A program made the position numbers and the translations under genes. Source: an uncultured Alphaproteobacteria bacterium (lineage in GTDB: Bacteria > Pseudomonadota > Alphaproteobacteria > RF32 > CAG-239). Taken from it: a stretch of 64,000 nucleotides of DNA. Location: assembly GCA_949282205.1 (NCBI GenBank), contig CASDOS010000054.1, forward strand, positions 56,364 to 120,363, in the 5' to 3' direction. The notes under the pieces are model-generated. The model was not told the origin of the DNA. It was given only the letters and a program-made list of their open reading frames with translations, and did not search any database. Shown here piece after piece: positions 1 through 9,946 of this stretch (positions are counted from its first letter, which is position 1; every line of letters starts with the position of its first letter).

Positions 1-31
1 TATTTACGGCTTATCTCGTTAAGATAGATTG

Positions 32-1345
32 TTATGCTATTTTTCGCAAAATTATTGGTGTTTTTTGGGGAGCTTTCTCAGAAATTTTTACAGCTTTGCA
101 GATAACTTCCGATACCAAGGCAACCGCTTCTTTATCTTCTGCATGAATATAACATAATGGAGTTTTAGAATTTACTTTATCTCCTATTTGGCAAAAGTCT
201 GTGAATCCCGTCGTATAGTTAATTTGCTGTTCCGGACGAGTTCTTCCGCCTCCCAACATAATTACGCCTAATCCAACTTCTCTGGTGTCTATACTTTCTA
301 CATACCCCGAAGTTTTAGGATAAATCGCTTCAACATAACGAGCTTGTGGCTTCTTTTGTTCATAGTTATCAAGTATCTCCATATCCGCCCCTAACATTGT
401 CGCCATTTTACAAAAATGCTCATATGCCGCACCGGTTGAAATACTTTGTCTTAATTTTACTTCTGCTTCTAATTCATCTTTAGCTATTCCGCTATTTATC
501 AGTAACTCTTTACACAAAGCTATTGTTACTTTATCTAAACGCTCATCCGCTTTTTTTCCTTGCAGATATTCAATTGCTTCCGTTAACTCTAAAGCGTTAC
601 CGACATTCTTTCCCAGTACACTATTCATGTCTGTTAATAATGCCGATGTTTTGGTGCCGGCGCCATTAGCCACTTCCACAATGGAATATGCTAACTCTGA
701 TGCTCTTTGCATATTTTCCATAAACGCACCATTTCCGCATTTTATATCCATTACTAAATATTGCAGACCCGCCGCTAACTTTTTGGATAATATTGATGCC
801 GTTATTAGTGGTATTGACTCAACTGTTGCACAAACATCTCTTATCGCATATAGTTTTTTATCAGCCGGTGCCAAATCTGTGGTCTGTCCGATTATGGCGC
901 AACCTGCTTCTTTTACGGTTTTCTTAAATGTTGTAATATCAACATTTGTTTTATATCCTTTTAGGGAATCTAATTTGTCCAACGTTCCTCCCGTGTGCCC
1001 CAATCCTCTCCCAGCTATCATCGGAACATATGCTCCACTCGCTGCCAACATCGGGGCTAACATTAAACTTACTTTATCCCCAACTCCTCCGGTTGAATGT
1101 TTATCCACAATCGGCTTATCCGTTAACTCTTTCCATTCAAGTTTTTCTCCGGAATCTCTCATCGCAAGAGTTAATGCCAAAGTTTCTTCTCGGCTTAGAC
1201 CGTTCAAAAATATCGCCATACTCCATGATGCCGCTTGTATATCAGCTATTTCTCCCGTCGTCATTTTTTTGATGAAAAAACTAATCTCTTCGGTACTCAA
1301 CGGTTCGTGATTTCTGGTTTTTCTGATTATCTCCTGCGGTAACAT
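32..1345 (-). CDS. deoA: Thymidine phosphorylase
   Basis: Phosphorolysis of thymidine (and deoxyuridine) to the base and deoxyribose-1-phosphate, in the cytoplasm. The 437-residue product has nearly the family's usual length (about 440). The glycine-rich phosphate-binding motif KHSTGGVGDK lies at residues 82-91, followed by a GRGLGHTGGTLDKL stretch near 113-127; both are family signatures. The N-terminal alpha domain, the central alpha/beta domain and the C-terminal domain all appear intact. It is the last gene of a three-gene minus-strand operon, starting 2 bases after the purine nucleoside phosphorylase stop, so pyrimidine and purine nucleoside breakdown are co-transcribed. Pyrimidine-nucleoside phosphorylase (pdp) is a close relative and cannot be fully excluded. 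Confidence 0.93.
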   Translation of the reverse strand: MLPQEIIRKTRNHEPLSTEEISFFIKKMTTGEIADIQAASWSMAIFLNGLSREETLALTLAMRDSGEKLEWKELTDKPIVDKHSTGGVGDKVSLMLAPMLAASGAYVPMIAGRGLGHTGGTLDKLDSLKGYKTNVDITTFKKTVKEAGCAIIGQTTDLAPADKKLYAIRDVCATVESIPLITASILSKKLAAGLQYLVMDIKCGNGAFMENMQRASELAYSIVEVANGAGTKTSALLTDMNSVLGKNVGNALELTEAIEYLQGKKADERLDKVTIALCKELLINSGIAKDELEAEVKLRQSISTGAAYEHFCKMATMLGADMEILDNYEQKKPQARYVEAIYPKTSGYVESIDTREVGLGVIMLGGGRTRPEQQINYTTGFTDFCQIGDKVNSKTPLCYIHAEDKEAVALVSEVICKAVKISEKAPQKTPIILRKIA

Positions 1346-1347
1346 TT

Positions 1348-2163
1348 TTATTCCTCCTCTTTGATAAATTCAGTTACTAATGCACTCATTCGTAAAGATG
1401 CCTTATCTGCTTCCTCTAAAGTTTCTTGATGTGTCGGTGTGTTATTTACCAATCCTGCCGCATAATTGGTTATAACTGATATCCCCAGAACCTCTATTCC
1501 GCAGTGAACCGCTGCTATTACTTCCGGTACTGTCGACATGCCTACCGCATCTCCCCCTAGTATTCCAAATGCTCTTACCTCTGCGGCTGTTTCAAAATTT
1601 GGACCTAAAACCATAAAATAAGTGCCTTCTTTGACCGAAATATTTAGGTTTTTAGCTATTTTTTTGCATTTTTCTCTAAAATACTCCGGATACGCGTTAT
1701 TCATTGCCGGAAATCGACTACCATAAGTTTCATCATTTGCTCCGACCAGAGGATTTTTACCGCTATAATTGATATGATCTTTTATTAACATTAATGTTCC
1801 CGGGGCCATGTCTTTACGCAGGCTTCCTGCTGCATTGGTAATTATCAAACGCTTTATGCCTAAATCTTTTAGTACTCTTATCACCTGAGCTATTGTTTGC
1901 GGTTCATGACCTTCGTACAAATGAAATCTTCCATTTAGGCACAGCACCTCTTTGGCTCCGATATACCCATATATAAGCTCGCCTTTGTGACCGCTGACAC
2001 CGGTTTGCGGAAAACCTTTTATTTCTTTATAGCTCAGACTTTGCTGATGTTCTAATTTTTGTGTAAATCCACTCAAACCAGAACCTAAAATAACGGCTGT
2101 TTTAACGTCTTTTATCGGTAACTTCTTCTTTATTTCTTCAGCTATTTCTTTGGCTCTAATCAT
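1348..2163 (-). CDS. punA: Purine nucleoside phosphorylase (trimeric type)
   Basis: Cleaves inosine, guanosine or xanthosine with phosphate. The start is placed at the ATG at 2163, not the upstream in-frame codon at 2190, because a strong GAGGAG ribosome site sits just before it; this gives 271 residues, normal for the low-molecular-weight trimeric class. Visible motifs are ILGSGLSGF near the N-terminus, NAAGSL, the GPNFETAAEVRAF segment and GGDAVGMSTVPEVIAA, all typical of this family and absent from hexameric DeoD. It overlaps the end of cdd by 8 bases and is followed at once by deoA, so translation is probably coupled across a nucleoside-salvage operon. Confidence 0.92.
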   Translation of the reverse strand: MIRAKEIAEEIKKKLPIKDVKTAVILGSGLSGFTQKLEHQQSLSYKEIKGFPQTGVSGHKGELIYGYIGAKEVLCLNGRFHLYEGHEPQTIAQVIRVLKDLGIKRLIITNAAGSLRKDMAPGTLMLIKDHINYSGKNPLVGANDETYGSRFPAMNNAYPEYFREKCKKIAKNLNISVKEGTYFMVLGPNFETAAEVRAFGILGGDAVGMSTVPEVIAAVHCGIEVLGISVITNYAAGLVNNTPTHQETLEEADKASLRMSALVTEFIKEEE

Positions 2164-2560
2164 TTGATAGTTCCTCCTCTTTAAATGCATTAGGTAATAA
2201 ATCTTTTAGAGAATATTTTTTCTTAATTCCTTCTTTATCGGCAACATATATTATTGTTGTCGATGTTGCAAACTCTGCTATCCTTTGTAAGCATGCGCCA
2301 CACGGATATACTAAATTCTTTCCAAAAGATACCACTAGTAATGCTGATATTTCTTTATCTCCTCCGGCTATCATTGCCGCTATTGCTCCGGCTTCCGCAC
2401 AGGTTCCGCACGGATATGAAATATTTTCGACATTACATCCTACATAATATTTTCCTTTGTCTGATAATATTGCAGCTCCTACCTTGTACTTTGAGTATGG
2501 CGCATAGGCTTTTTCCCTTACTTTTAGCGCTTGTTCATAAAGTTTTTGCTCTATATCCAT
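2156..2560 (-). CDS. cdd: Cytidine deaminase
   Basis: Zinc hydrolase converting cytidine/deoxycytidine to uridine/deoxyuridine. In the 134-residue protein the CxVENISYPxGTCAE motif supplies zinc ligand Cys54 and the proton-shuttling Glu56, and PCGACLQ supplies Cys87 and Cys90. Length matches the short homotetrameric class. It is the first gene of the cdd-punA-deoA operon: uridine produced here can feed a downstream phosphorylase. The start is preceded by an AAGGAGC ribosome site and by a 123-base divergent promoter region shared with the AsmA-like gene. Confidence 0.93.
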   Translation of the reverse strand: MDIEQKLYEQALKVREKAYAPYSKYKVGAAILSDKGKYYVGCNVENISYPCGTCAEAGAIAAMIAGGDKEISALLVVSFGKNLVYPCGACLQRIAEFATSTTIIYVADKEGIKKKYSLKDLLPNAFKEEELSND

Positions 2561-2683
2561 AAAAGTTGCTCCTTTTTTAATATTTTTGCAAAAAATATCT
2601 GAAAATTATCGTTTCGTTAATTTTTTGTAATATACAATAACAAAAAAATTTAGCAAAGTTTATTTTTATTTTAGGAGAAAATC

Positions 2684-5600
2684 GTGCTAAAAAAGATTAT
2701 TGTCGGTATTTTGTGCTTTATTATATTAGCTGCTACCGGAGGCGGTATTTATATCTATACCCTGGATTGGAATAAGCACAAAGCACTTGTTGCTCAACGT
2801 TTTTCGCAAATTACGGGACTTAAGTCCGTGATTGATGGGAATTTAAATGTTAAATTATTCCCTTCTCCTAAATTTTCTGCAAGCAAAGTCAAATTTTATC
2901 CAAATAACGGTGGAAAAACTCCTTTAGTCGTTGTTAATGATTTGACTGCCAATGTTGATTTGATGCCGCTGCTTGATAATAATTTTATTGTTAAATCTAT
3001 GACTTTATCTCAGGCTACAGCTTATGTCGAAGTTAATGAAAAAGGCATCAGTAATTGGGACGGTGTTGGTAAAAACAGTAATAATAAATCCGGAAATATC
3101 GAAGTTTCTTTTAATGACGTGAGAGTTACAAACTCTACATTAAGTTACAAAAATTTAAGTGATAATTCGCATTTTGATATTAACAATATTTCTGCTAATA
3201 TTTCCGCTCCTGCTTTGTCCGGCCCATATAAAACAAACGGTAAATTTATTCATAATAATAGTGAAATCCTTTTCAAAGGTAATATTGCCAAAAATGATGT
3301 TGTTTCGATTAAAATGGATTTGGCTAACGCAGCAACCGGTTCGGCCATCACTCTAGACGGCTCCTTGGGGACTAAAGCTAAAGGTACCGTCACTTTGGAT
3401 ACTCAGAGCTTATTTGATATTTCTAATATTGTTTGGGGAAATGGCAGTATATCTAACAGATATAATAAACCTCTATATTTGTCTTTTCAATATAACTATG
3501 ATAATTCAATCTTAAAATTAGATAACTTTACTACTAAATTTGATAAAAATACTGCTGGTAGCGGTACTGTTATTATAAATAATACTTCAGATATACCGCA
3601 AATTAATGCCTCCTTTGATTTAACTAAATTTGATTTGAATATCTTTGAAGATTTGATTCTTGATATAGCTGATTATACTAAAGCCGGGAAAAAATTTGCA
3701 GAATCTCCATTTTCTGGTCTGGATTTTAGTCTTTCAGCTAAAGCTACTTCCGCTTGGTTTAATAATGTTGAAGCTCGTAATTTAACCATGGCGCTTAATT
3801 TGAAGCAAAATACTATTGATGTCGCTCGTTTGGGGGTTATTATGCCCGGTGATACTGTTATTAAAACCGTCGGCAAAATTAATTTGGATAATGGTGTTAA
3901 TTATATCTTTAATCAGGCCCTTGATGCTAAAGATTTGAGAACGTTTGCTTCAATTTTTAATTTGGATTTGGCTAAACTCGCTTCCGGCGATAATAAAAAT
4001 TCTATCTTTAAACGGGCTCAGGCAGATTTAAAAATTGTCGGAAATCTTGATAGTGCTAAAATTTCGGTTCCTAAGGCAACTGTTGATGCTATTGATTTGT
4101 CCGGAAATTTAGGTATCGTAAAAAAAGATAAAGTTTTTGTTTTGGCTGATATGAACGTTTCTAAGGTTATTCTGGATAAGTATATTCAAGGGATACCTGA
4201 TAATCTTAAAAATGCTTCAATTAAAGATAAATTTATTTATCAAATGAATTTATTGCCTTGGAATCGAGACTTTAATATTGATGCAGAAATTAACGCATCC
4301 AGCGTGGTTTATAATGAAGTACCTATGGAAAGCCTTTATTTACACTTTACTTCCGAAAAAGATAATATTGATATCTCGCGTTTTTCTGTTAAGCATTTTG
4401 CAGGGGCTGACGTTGATTTAAAATTAAATGCCAGTAATGTTTTCTCTAAACCATATTTTAATGAGTTGAGTTTCAATATAAAAACCGAAAATTTCCCATT
4501 GTTGACTTCCGCTTTAGGTATTAATACCGGGGATAAAAATTTATTCAAAAGAAAACTCTTTGCTGCTCAAGGGGCTTTGAGCGGAACTTTTGATGAATTT
4601 AGTCTGAGTTCCGTCCAAAAATTTGGTGATACGGAATTTGCTTATACCGGTGTTGTTAATAATAACGCTAAATCTCCTGTGATTGTCGCTGGTGATCTTG
4701 AATTGAAAACAAATAACTTTAATGCTTTTGTTAAAGCCTTTGGTTTTAATTATACTGCCGACATTCCTGTTACAACTTTTGCGTTTTCTACCAAAATCAA
4801 AGGCCATTACAACACTTTTGCTTTAGATAATATTAATGCTTATTTGGGCGCTAATGCTATTAAGGGAAATTTGAAATTTGATAATATGGGCTTAAAACCT
4901 CAATTGACCGCTTCTCTTGATTTTGATAAATTTGATACTGACAGATGGTTTAATCTTAATAAAAATTTACCTAAATCTCCTACACAAAAAGGAAATAATA
5001 CTTTTGTCAGCAAAGATTTTTCTAATGAAAAAATTGATTTTTCGCCTCTTGGAAAAATTGATTTTAACCTTAAAGCAGCCGCTAATCAATTGAATTTCCT
5101 AGGGCAAACTTACGCTAATGCGAAAACCGATGTTGCTTTAAAAGATAATCTACTTAAAGTGGCCTCTTTTGATGCAACTATTGATAAAAGTATTATTAAT
5201 TTTCGGTTTGATTTGAATACGAGTGATTTACCGAGAATCGATGGTTATTTTAATGTTAAAGATCTTAAAATTCCTGAATTCGGCGGCTCTTTGTATGTTG
5301 TTGAAAACGGATGGCTTACTGCTGAAGGGACTTTTAACTCTTCTGCCGCTTCAGAAGCTGATTTTTTTGAAAACCTTAATTCTAAAGGCAAATTCTCTTT
5401 TACTAATACGGCTATTCGCGGTTGGGATTTGGATATTATTAAATTTGAACTTGAACAGAGAAAATCTGTCGCAGGTTTTGAGGATACTGTTCTAAATAGC
5501 TTGAAATCAGGTAAAAGCAGCTTTTCGAGAGTCAGAGGAAATTATAATATCAGTAAGGGATTTGTTGTGGCTGACAGTATTATTTGGGAATCTCCGGTTC

Positions 5601-7894
5601 TTAATATGAACTTAAAATTTGATTTCAATTTAAGTGATTGGTTATTCCATGCCGTGTTTAATGCTGTTTATCATAACGCTTCTTTCTCCGATATCCTTAA
5701 GTTTACTTATGACGGTAATCTGGCTAATCCTGTTCTAAAAACTGATTTGTCCGAAAGTATTAAGAGAATTAGCGAAATCGAAGATAAAATCAAAAATGCT
5801 CGACAATATCAAGAAAAAGAAAAAATGGAAAAAATCGGCGGAAAAATTAAATCCTTACAGAGAGCTATCGATGGAACTTTGCAAGATATTAATCGTCTTA
5901 CTCTGGATGTTGTTCGCTTTAAACCTCTTACTAATAACGAGAATGTTGTTTCTGTTTATCAGAATAATCTCCAAACTATCAGTAACGCCGAAATTAATAT
6001 TAAAAAGATGAAAGAGGAACTGGATACTTATCCTGATGAAGAAACCCTTATTAATATTGAAGCGAATCTCGGTGCCGAAAAGGCTAAACTTAGATATATT
6101 CCTAAAGTTTTAGAAGAAAACTTTGTTGTTGATAGTAAATATATCTTTGATGATACGTTTAATAAAATTGCGTGGATTTATAATCTTTCTCAAAATAATT
6201 ACGCTTATCATCATACTCTTGCAGATGTTTATATGGCTCAAGTTGAACTCTTGAAGTCAACGACTACCCCTGTCAGTGAAGATAACGTTAAAAAGTTACA
6301 AGGTGGTATTGATAAAACTAAAGAAGTTATGGATAATATTAATGTATTACATGATAAAATCAGAGATAATTACTTGAATATTATTGATTCAGTTAAAGTT
6401 TCGCAAATGAAAGAAAATAACGAAATTGCTCATCAGGCTTTGGAAACGTTATTGGCTTACTCTAAACAACTGTATAATGATGTTGTTATTAATATTGATG
6501 ATTTTAGAGCAGCGCTAGGTATTACAACCAGAGATTATGACCAGTATATGTTATATCCCCCGGAATCAACCGCAGAGATTGACATTACGAAACCTACTAT
6601 TAAAAGTCCTAGTAAAACTTCTCCTTTGACTGCTCAGAAAGATCTTATTCAAACAGATGTTACCTCAACTAAGAAACTTGTTAATGATGCTCAGCCCGGT
6701 GAAGTTAATGATAAAAAAAAAGTAACATTTGATGCTGCTATTCAGCAAACTGCTTCCAATGGTCTTTCTGAGCTTTTAAATAAATTTAAAAATGATAAGT
6801 CTCTTCATGATGATGTTAACATTGTATCGAATCTTGATTTTGGCGGCTTATCCGATATTTTTAAAAGTAATATCTCTTTGACTTCCGAAAATGATAATGC
6901 TCAGGCTTTAATTGTCGTTACTGCCGAAGCTGTTGCTAATTCATCTGGAATTGATGACAATATTAAGCAAAAATCTGCTCTAGCTACTCATAATGGTACT
7001 GTTCCTTCAAAAACTGAGAGGGCTCGCGAAAAAGTTATTGCCGAAAAAAATAAAAATTCAGATACTCAACTAGCCTCTGCTGATGATAAAAATATAAAGT
7101 TTTCTGCATCTGAAGATAATATTCTTGAAAAAACTAAAGCGGCCATTGCTAAAATTCTTTCTAAAGTTAAGACACAGGAAAAAAAATTGGCTGAAAACGT
7201 ACTTGCTTCTTCTGTGGAAAAAAAATCCGACAATATGCAAACAGTAGATACTTCAGCTTCAAGTAATGCACCCTCTATTTTAGCAAATATTGACAATGTA
7301 CCGACACTCCCTTCAAATGAATCGGTGGCCGCCAAGCAAGAAAAAATGATATCTACTCTTAAAACTAATCCTGTTGTTGCCATGAATATCGGAAAAGAAA
7401 TCGATAATCCGAATACTTTTGAACCAGCCTTGTTTGCAACTCATAAATCTAAATTTAAAAAAGCCTCGGTTGCTTCTCACAATAATTCTTTAACCCCTTT
7501 ATCTTCTGAACAGATTGATAAATTTTCTCAATATGTTAATGATGCCCTTAAAGATGATAATGATGCTTCTTATAATACACATCTATTAATTGACGCTTTA
7601 CCTCGTCCTCAATTAACTTCGGAATCTACCCCTAATAATATGGTAACAGAGGGCGCGCTTATTGCTGTTAATTCGCCCAAGGAGATTATTTCTGCTACTA
7701 ATAATCGCTATGTCTTACAAAATAAAAGCGTAGATTTTCCTCAATTTAGCGGAACCGTCGGCAAAGAAATGCTTAAAAATCTACAGCCGTCCGTACACCC
7801 TCAAACTGAACCTCAGTATTTATTTGCCGCTAATTCTTCTCGTCGCCTGGATTTTTCCGGTAATGTCGCGAAAACACTTTCTTTGACCGATTAA
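2684..7894 (+). CDS. Giant AsmA-family protein with long extra C-terminal region
   Basis: GTG start at 2684 with AGGAG 6 bases upstream. The 1,736-residue product has one N-terminal membrane anchor (about residues 5-27) followed by repetitive beta-rich sequence rich in N, D, K and F, as in AsmA/TamB-like bridge proteins. These span the periplasm and are implicated in phospholipid movement to the outer membrane. The AsmA C-terminal signature region lies near residues 900-1025 (GKFSFTNTAIRGWDLDII onward). Beyond it are about 700 further residues: a charged, helical, probably coiled-coil part (about 1030-1260) and a Ser/Asn/Lys-rich low-complexity tail to 1736. AsmA proteins are usually 600-1,200 residues, so the tail is unusual. 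Family call is firm from architecture; the tail's role is unknown. Confidence 0.8.
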   Translation: MLKKIIVGILCFIILAATGGGIYIYTLDWNKHKALVAQRFSQITGLKSVIDGNLNVKLFPSPKFSASKVKFYPNNGGKTPLVVVNDLTANVDLMPLLDNNFIVKSMTLSQATAYVEVNEKGISNWDGVGKNSNNKSGNIEVSFNDVRVTNSTLSYKNLSDNSHFDINNISANISAPALSGPYKTNGKFIHNNSEILFKGNIAKNDVVSIKMDLANAATGSAITLDGSLGTKAKGTVTLDTQSLFDISNIVWGNGSISNRYNKPLYLSFQYNYDNSILKLDNFTTKFDKNTAGSGTVIINNTSDIPQINASFDLTKFDLNIFEDLILDIADYTKAGKKFAESPFSGLDFSLSAKATSAWFNNVEARNLTMALNLKQNTIDVARLGVIMPGDTVIKTVGKINLDNGVNYIFNQALDAKDLRTFASIFNLDLAKLASGDNKNSIFKRAQADLKIVGNLDSAKISVPKATVDAIDLSGNLGIVKKDKVFVLADMNVSKVILDKYIQGIPDNLKNASIKDKFIYQMNLLPWNRDFNIDAEINASSVVYNEVPMESLYLHFTSEKDNIDISRFSVKHFAGADVDLKLNASNVFSKPYFNELSFNIKTENFPLLTSALGINTGDKNLFKRKLFAAQGALSGTFDEFSLSSVQKFGDTEFAYTGVVNNNAKSPVIVAGDLELKTNNFNAFVKAFGFNYTADIPVTTFAFSTKIKGHYNTFALDNINAYLGANAIKGNLKFDNMGLKPQLTASLDFDKFDTDRWFNLNKNLPKSPTQKGNNTFVSKDFSNEKIDFSPLGKIDFNLKAAANQLNFLGQTYANAKTDVALKDNLLKVASFDATIDKSIINFRFDLNTSDLPRIDGYFNVKDLKIPEFGGSLYVVENGWLTAEGTFNSSAASEADFFENLNSKGKFSFTNTAIRGWDLDIIKFELEQRKSVAGFEDTVLNSLKSGKSSFSRVRGNYNISKGFVVADSIIWESPVLNMNLKFDFNLSDWLFHAVFNAVYHNASFSDILKFTYDGNLANPVLKTDLSESIKRISEIEDKIKNARQYQEKEKMEKIGGKIKSLQRAIDGTLQDINRLTLDVVRFKPLTNNENVVSVYQNNLQTISNAEINIKKMKEELDTYPDEETLINIEANLGAEKAKLRYIPKVLEENFVVDSKYIFDDTFNKIAWIYNLSQNNYAYHHTLADVYMAQVELLKSTTTPVSEDNVKKLQGGIDKTKEVMDNINVLHDKIRDNYLNIIDSVKVSQMKENNEIAHQALETLLAYSKQLYNDVVINIDDFRAALGITTRDYDQYMLYPPESTAEIDITKPTIKSPSKTSPLTAQKDLIQTDVTSTKKLVNDAQPGEVNDKKKVTFDAAIQQTASNGLSELLNKFKNDKSLHDDVNIVSNLDFGGLSDIFKSNISLTSENDNAQALIVVTAEAVANSSGIDDNIKQKSALATHNGTVPSKTERAREKVIAEKNKNSDTQLASADDKNIKFSASEDNILEKTKAAIAKILSKVKTQEKKLAENVLASSVEKKSDNMQTVDTSASSNAPSILANIDNVPTLPSNESVAAKQEKMISTLKTNPVVAMNIGKEIDNPNTFEPALFATHKSKFKKASVASHNNSLTPLSSEQIDKFSQYVNDALKDDNDASYNTHLLIDALPRPQLTSESTPNNMVTEGALIAVNSPKEIISATNNRYVLQNKSVDFPQFSGTVGKEMLKNLQPSVHPQTEPQYLFAANSSRRLDFSGNVAKTLSLTD

Positions 7895-7986
7895 GTTCGT
7901 TTGTTGTTAATTTATCTTTTATAATTGATTCTCTGCTTATTTCAGTTTACCTTGCTCTATATTTAGAAATACACTAGGAGATTGTT

Positions 7987-8880
7987 ATGTTTGCAAGACC
8001 GGAAGTTGTTGTTTTGCCTGTCGCAGGATTATCTACCAGAAATCTGCCGGCAACAAAAGCTATGCATAAAGGTTTTTTATGCTTAAATAATTTACCTATT
8101 ATTCAATACGCTGTTGATGCTTGCGCTGAAGCGGGAGTTAAGGAAGTTATCTTTATTTATAGCGATGATACTTGCAGAAGTATGTATGAACATTATTTCT
8201 CGCCAAATAAAAAACTTGAGGAAAAATTATTAAGAAGTGATAAACTTGAGTTATGGGAGGCTCTTAAAAGAACCGTCCCCGCTGGTATGAAGTTTTCTTT
8301 TGCTTGCCAAGATGAACCTAAAGGTAATGGGCACGCTATTCTTTGCGCAAAAGATATCATCGGTAAACGTGATTTTATGGTCATGTGGGTTGATGATGTC
8401 TATGTTTGTCCGGGACAGGGTATTCTTTCGCAATTACTTGATGTTTATGAGCGTTGTGGCGGTATGGTCGAAAATGTTATCAAATTTCCAAAAGATCAGC
8501 TTTCACGTTATGGTGTTTTAAACGGGGTGCAATGTGACAATAATGTTGTTTTAGCAAAAGGTGTTGTCGAAAAGCCTAAAATTGAAGAGATTGATTCCGA
8601 CTATGCAAGCATGGGACCTTATGTTTTACCTAACCTTATTCTTGATTTATTGCCGCAGGTTACTAAAGGCTCTAACGGTGAAATCAATTTGACAGATGCT
8701 ATTAATTTAGCTGCTCAACAAGGATGTGAACTTAGAGGCGTTGTAACCAATGCTGAACGCTATGATTGCGGCACCAATGAAGAATTAGCTAAGTCTAATA
8801 TCCGGCTTTCTATTCGTGAAAATAAAGTACTTTATGACGAAGCGGTTAAAACTATTAAGGAACTTAATGCGCATATTTAA
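7987..8880 (+). CDS. GalU-like sugar-phosphate nucleotidyltransferase (divergent)
   Basis: Resembles UTP-glucose-1-phosphate uridylyltransferase, which makes UDP-glucose for envelope sugars. 297 residues, normal for GalU. Recognisable parts: the nucleotide-binding segment PVAGLSTRNLPATKA (residues 11-25), VVEKP, GEINLTDAI and RYDCGTNEE near the C-terminus. Several positions differ from classical GalU: GLSTRNLP replaces GLGTRxLP, the MHKGFLC stretch replaces IPKEMLP, and GPYVLP replaces GRYVLxP. The lysines corresponding to catalytic and substrate contacts appear kept. It may be an active GalU of a divergent lineage or a related enzyme with another sugar substrate. AGGAG ribosome site precedes the ATG. 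It converges with the DUF3137 gene, sharing 4 bases. Confidence 0.75.
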   Translation: MFARPEVVVLPVAGLSTRNLPATKAMHKGFLCLNNLPIIQYAVDACAEAGVKEVIFIYSDDTCRSMYEHYFSPNKKLEEKLLRSDKLELWEALKRTVPAGMKFSFACQDEPKGNGHAILCAKDIIGKRDFMVMWVDDVYVCPGQGILSQLLDVYERCGGMVENVIKFPKDQLSRYGVLNGVQCDNNVVLAKGVVEKPKIEEIDSDYASMGPYVLPNLILDLLPQVTKGSNGEINLTDAINLAAQQGCELRGVVTNAERYDCGTNEELAKSNIRLSIRENKVLYDEAVKTIKELNAHI

Positions 8881-9866
8881 TTAAGATTTATGCTTACTTG
8901 CTTTTGATTTAAACGCAATGTTGTTATTATTGAGAATAAAAGATATAGCTCATCAAAGTTTTGGGCTATTCTTTTTTTGTTGATTACACTACGAAAGAAA
9001 TTTGAACATTCAAATGTATTCTTCTTGGTTTCAATTTTTATTAATATATGTTGCCTGAAAAAGCTAAACTCTATTTGATTAAAAGTTTCTTGCAATTTTT
9101 CCATGTACTCCAGCATAACCGGCGTTAATATGTAACGAGCTTCTATTTGATTATCCGAGTATACTTCAAATTTTTTCTCAAACTCCGGAGACTCTAACCC
9201 TACTCGCTGCAAATTTTTATATTTCGTAATTATATTGAACCATCCTTTATCTTTGACAATAATCGTTTTTCCTTTAAATTGCTTATTCATTTCGGCATAG
9301 AAAATTAAACCTCTGTCTTTGGATACATATACCTTTTCTCTTCTTTGGTAATCTTCATTATACCTTTGTTTTTGCTGAAAACGATGATACTCCATTATTT
9401 GAACTGCCACATCTTGATACATTCCAGTAAAACAATCTTCCCCGCGTATTTGACCTTTTGAACGAAATAACATTGATTCTTCCATTAATGTTAACGGAAG
9501 TTCTGAATTGTATATATATGAGAAATTTCCAAAAAAATTTGCCAGTACAGGCAGCAGACTCTCTTTACTGCGACGATAATAACTCAACATCGGCCAACAT
9601 AATATTAATATTGTTATACACCCCACAAGTCCGTAAAATCCATTTCCTTTATTTATCCCTCTGATACCGTCTTGCAAATTGATAATTATATATCCCAGCC
9701 ACATTATCAGAGCGATGATTATTAGCATAAATGTACAAAAATAACGTTTTCTTGTCTTTTCTATTCCCTGCAATATCGGTAAAACTTTTTCTTCGTAGTA
9801 TTGATTGAATTTATTTTGCGCTGCTGAATATTCAGGTGTTACCATGTATTTCCATTGCTTCGACAT
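8877..9866 (-). CDS. DUF3137-like membrane protein
   Basis: 329 residues with two predicted membrane segments (about 42-64 and 76-97) and a large soluble C-terminal part. The segment ending in YSDNQIEARYILTPVMLEYM matches the conserved core of DUF3137 proteins, which often occur beside LemA; no lemA is present here. Function is not established for the family. Overlaps the stop codon of the convergent GalU-like gene; divergent from the SpmA/SpmB-like gene with an 80-base gap. No signal peptide; the first 40 residues are probably cytoplasmic. Confidence 0.6.
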   Translation of the reverse strand: MSKQWKYMVTPEYSAAQNKFNQYYEEKVLPILQGIEKTRKRYFCTFMLIIIALIMWLGYIIINLQDGIRGINKGNGFYGLVGCITILILCWPMLSYYRRSKESLLPVLANFFGNFSYIYNSELPLTLMEESMLFRSKGQIRGEDCFTGMYQDVAVQIMEYHRFQQKQRYNEDYQRREKVYVSKDRGLIFYAEMNKQFKGKTIIVKDKGWFNIITKYKNLQRVGLESPEFEKKFEVYSDNQIEARYILTPVMLEYMEKLQETFNQIEFSFFRQHILIKIETKKNTFECSNFFRSVINKKRIAQNFDELYLLFSIITTLRLNQKQVSINLN

Positions 9867-9946
9867 TCTTTCTTCCTTTGGCGATTTTTTAATCTTTGTT
9901 ACTTATTATGACTTTAATATCTTAAATATTTGCTAAGCGGGGAGCT

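Noticed and set aside
627..1310. Long plus-strand open frame opposite deoA
   Set aside because: It lies antisense to a well-supported thymidine phosphorylase, lacks a good ribosome site and shows no family motif.
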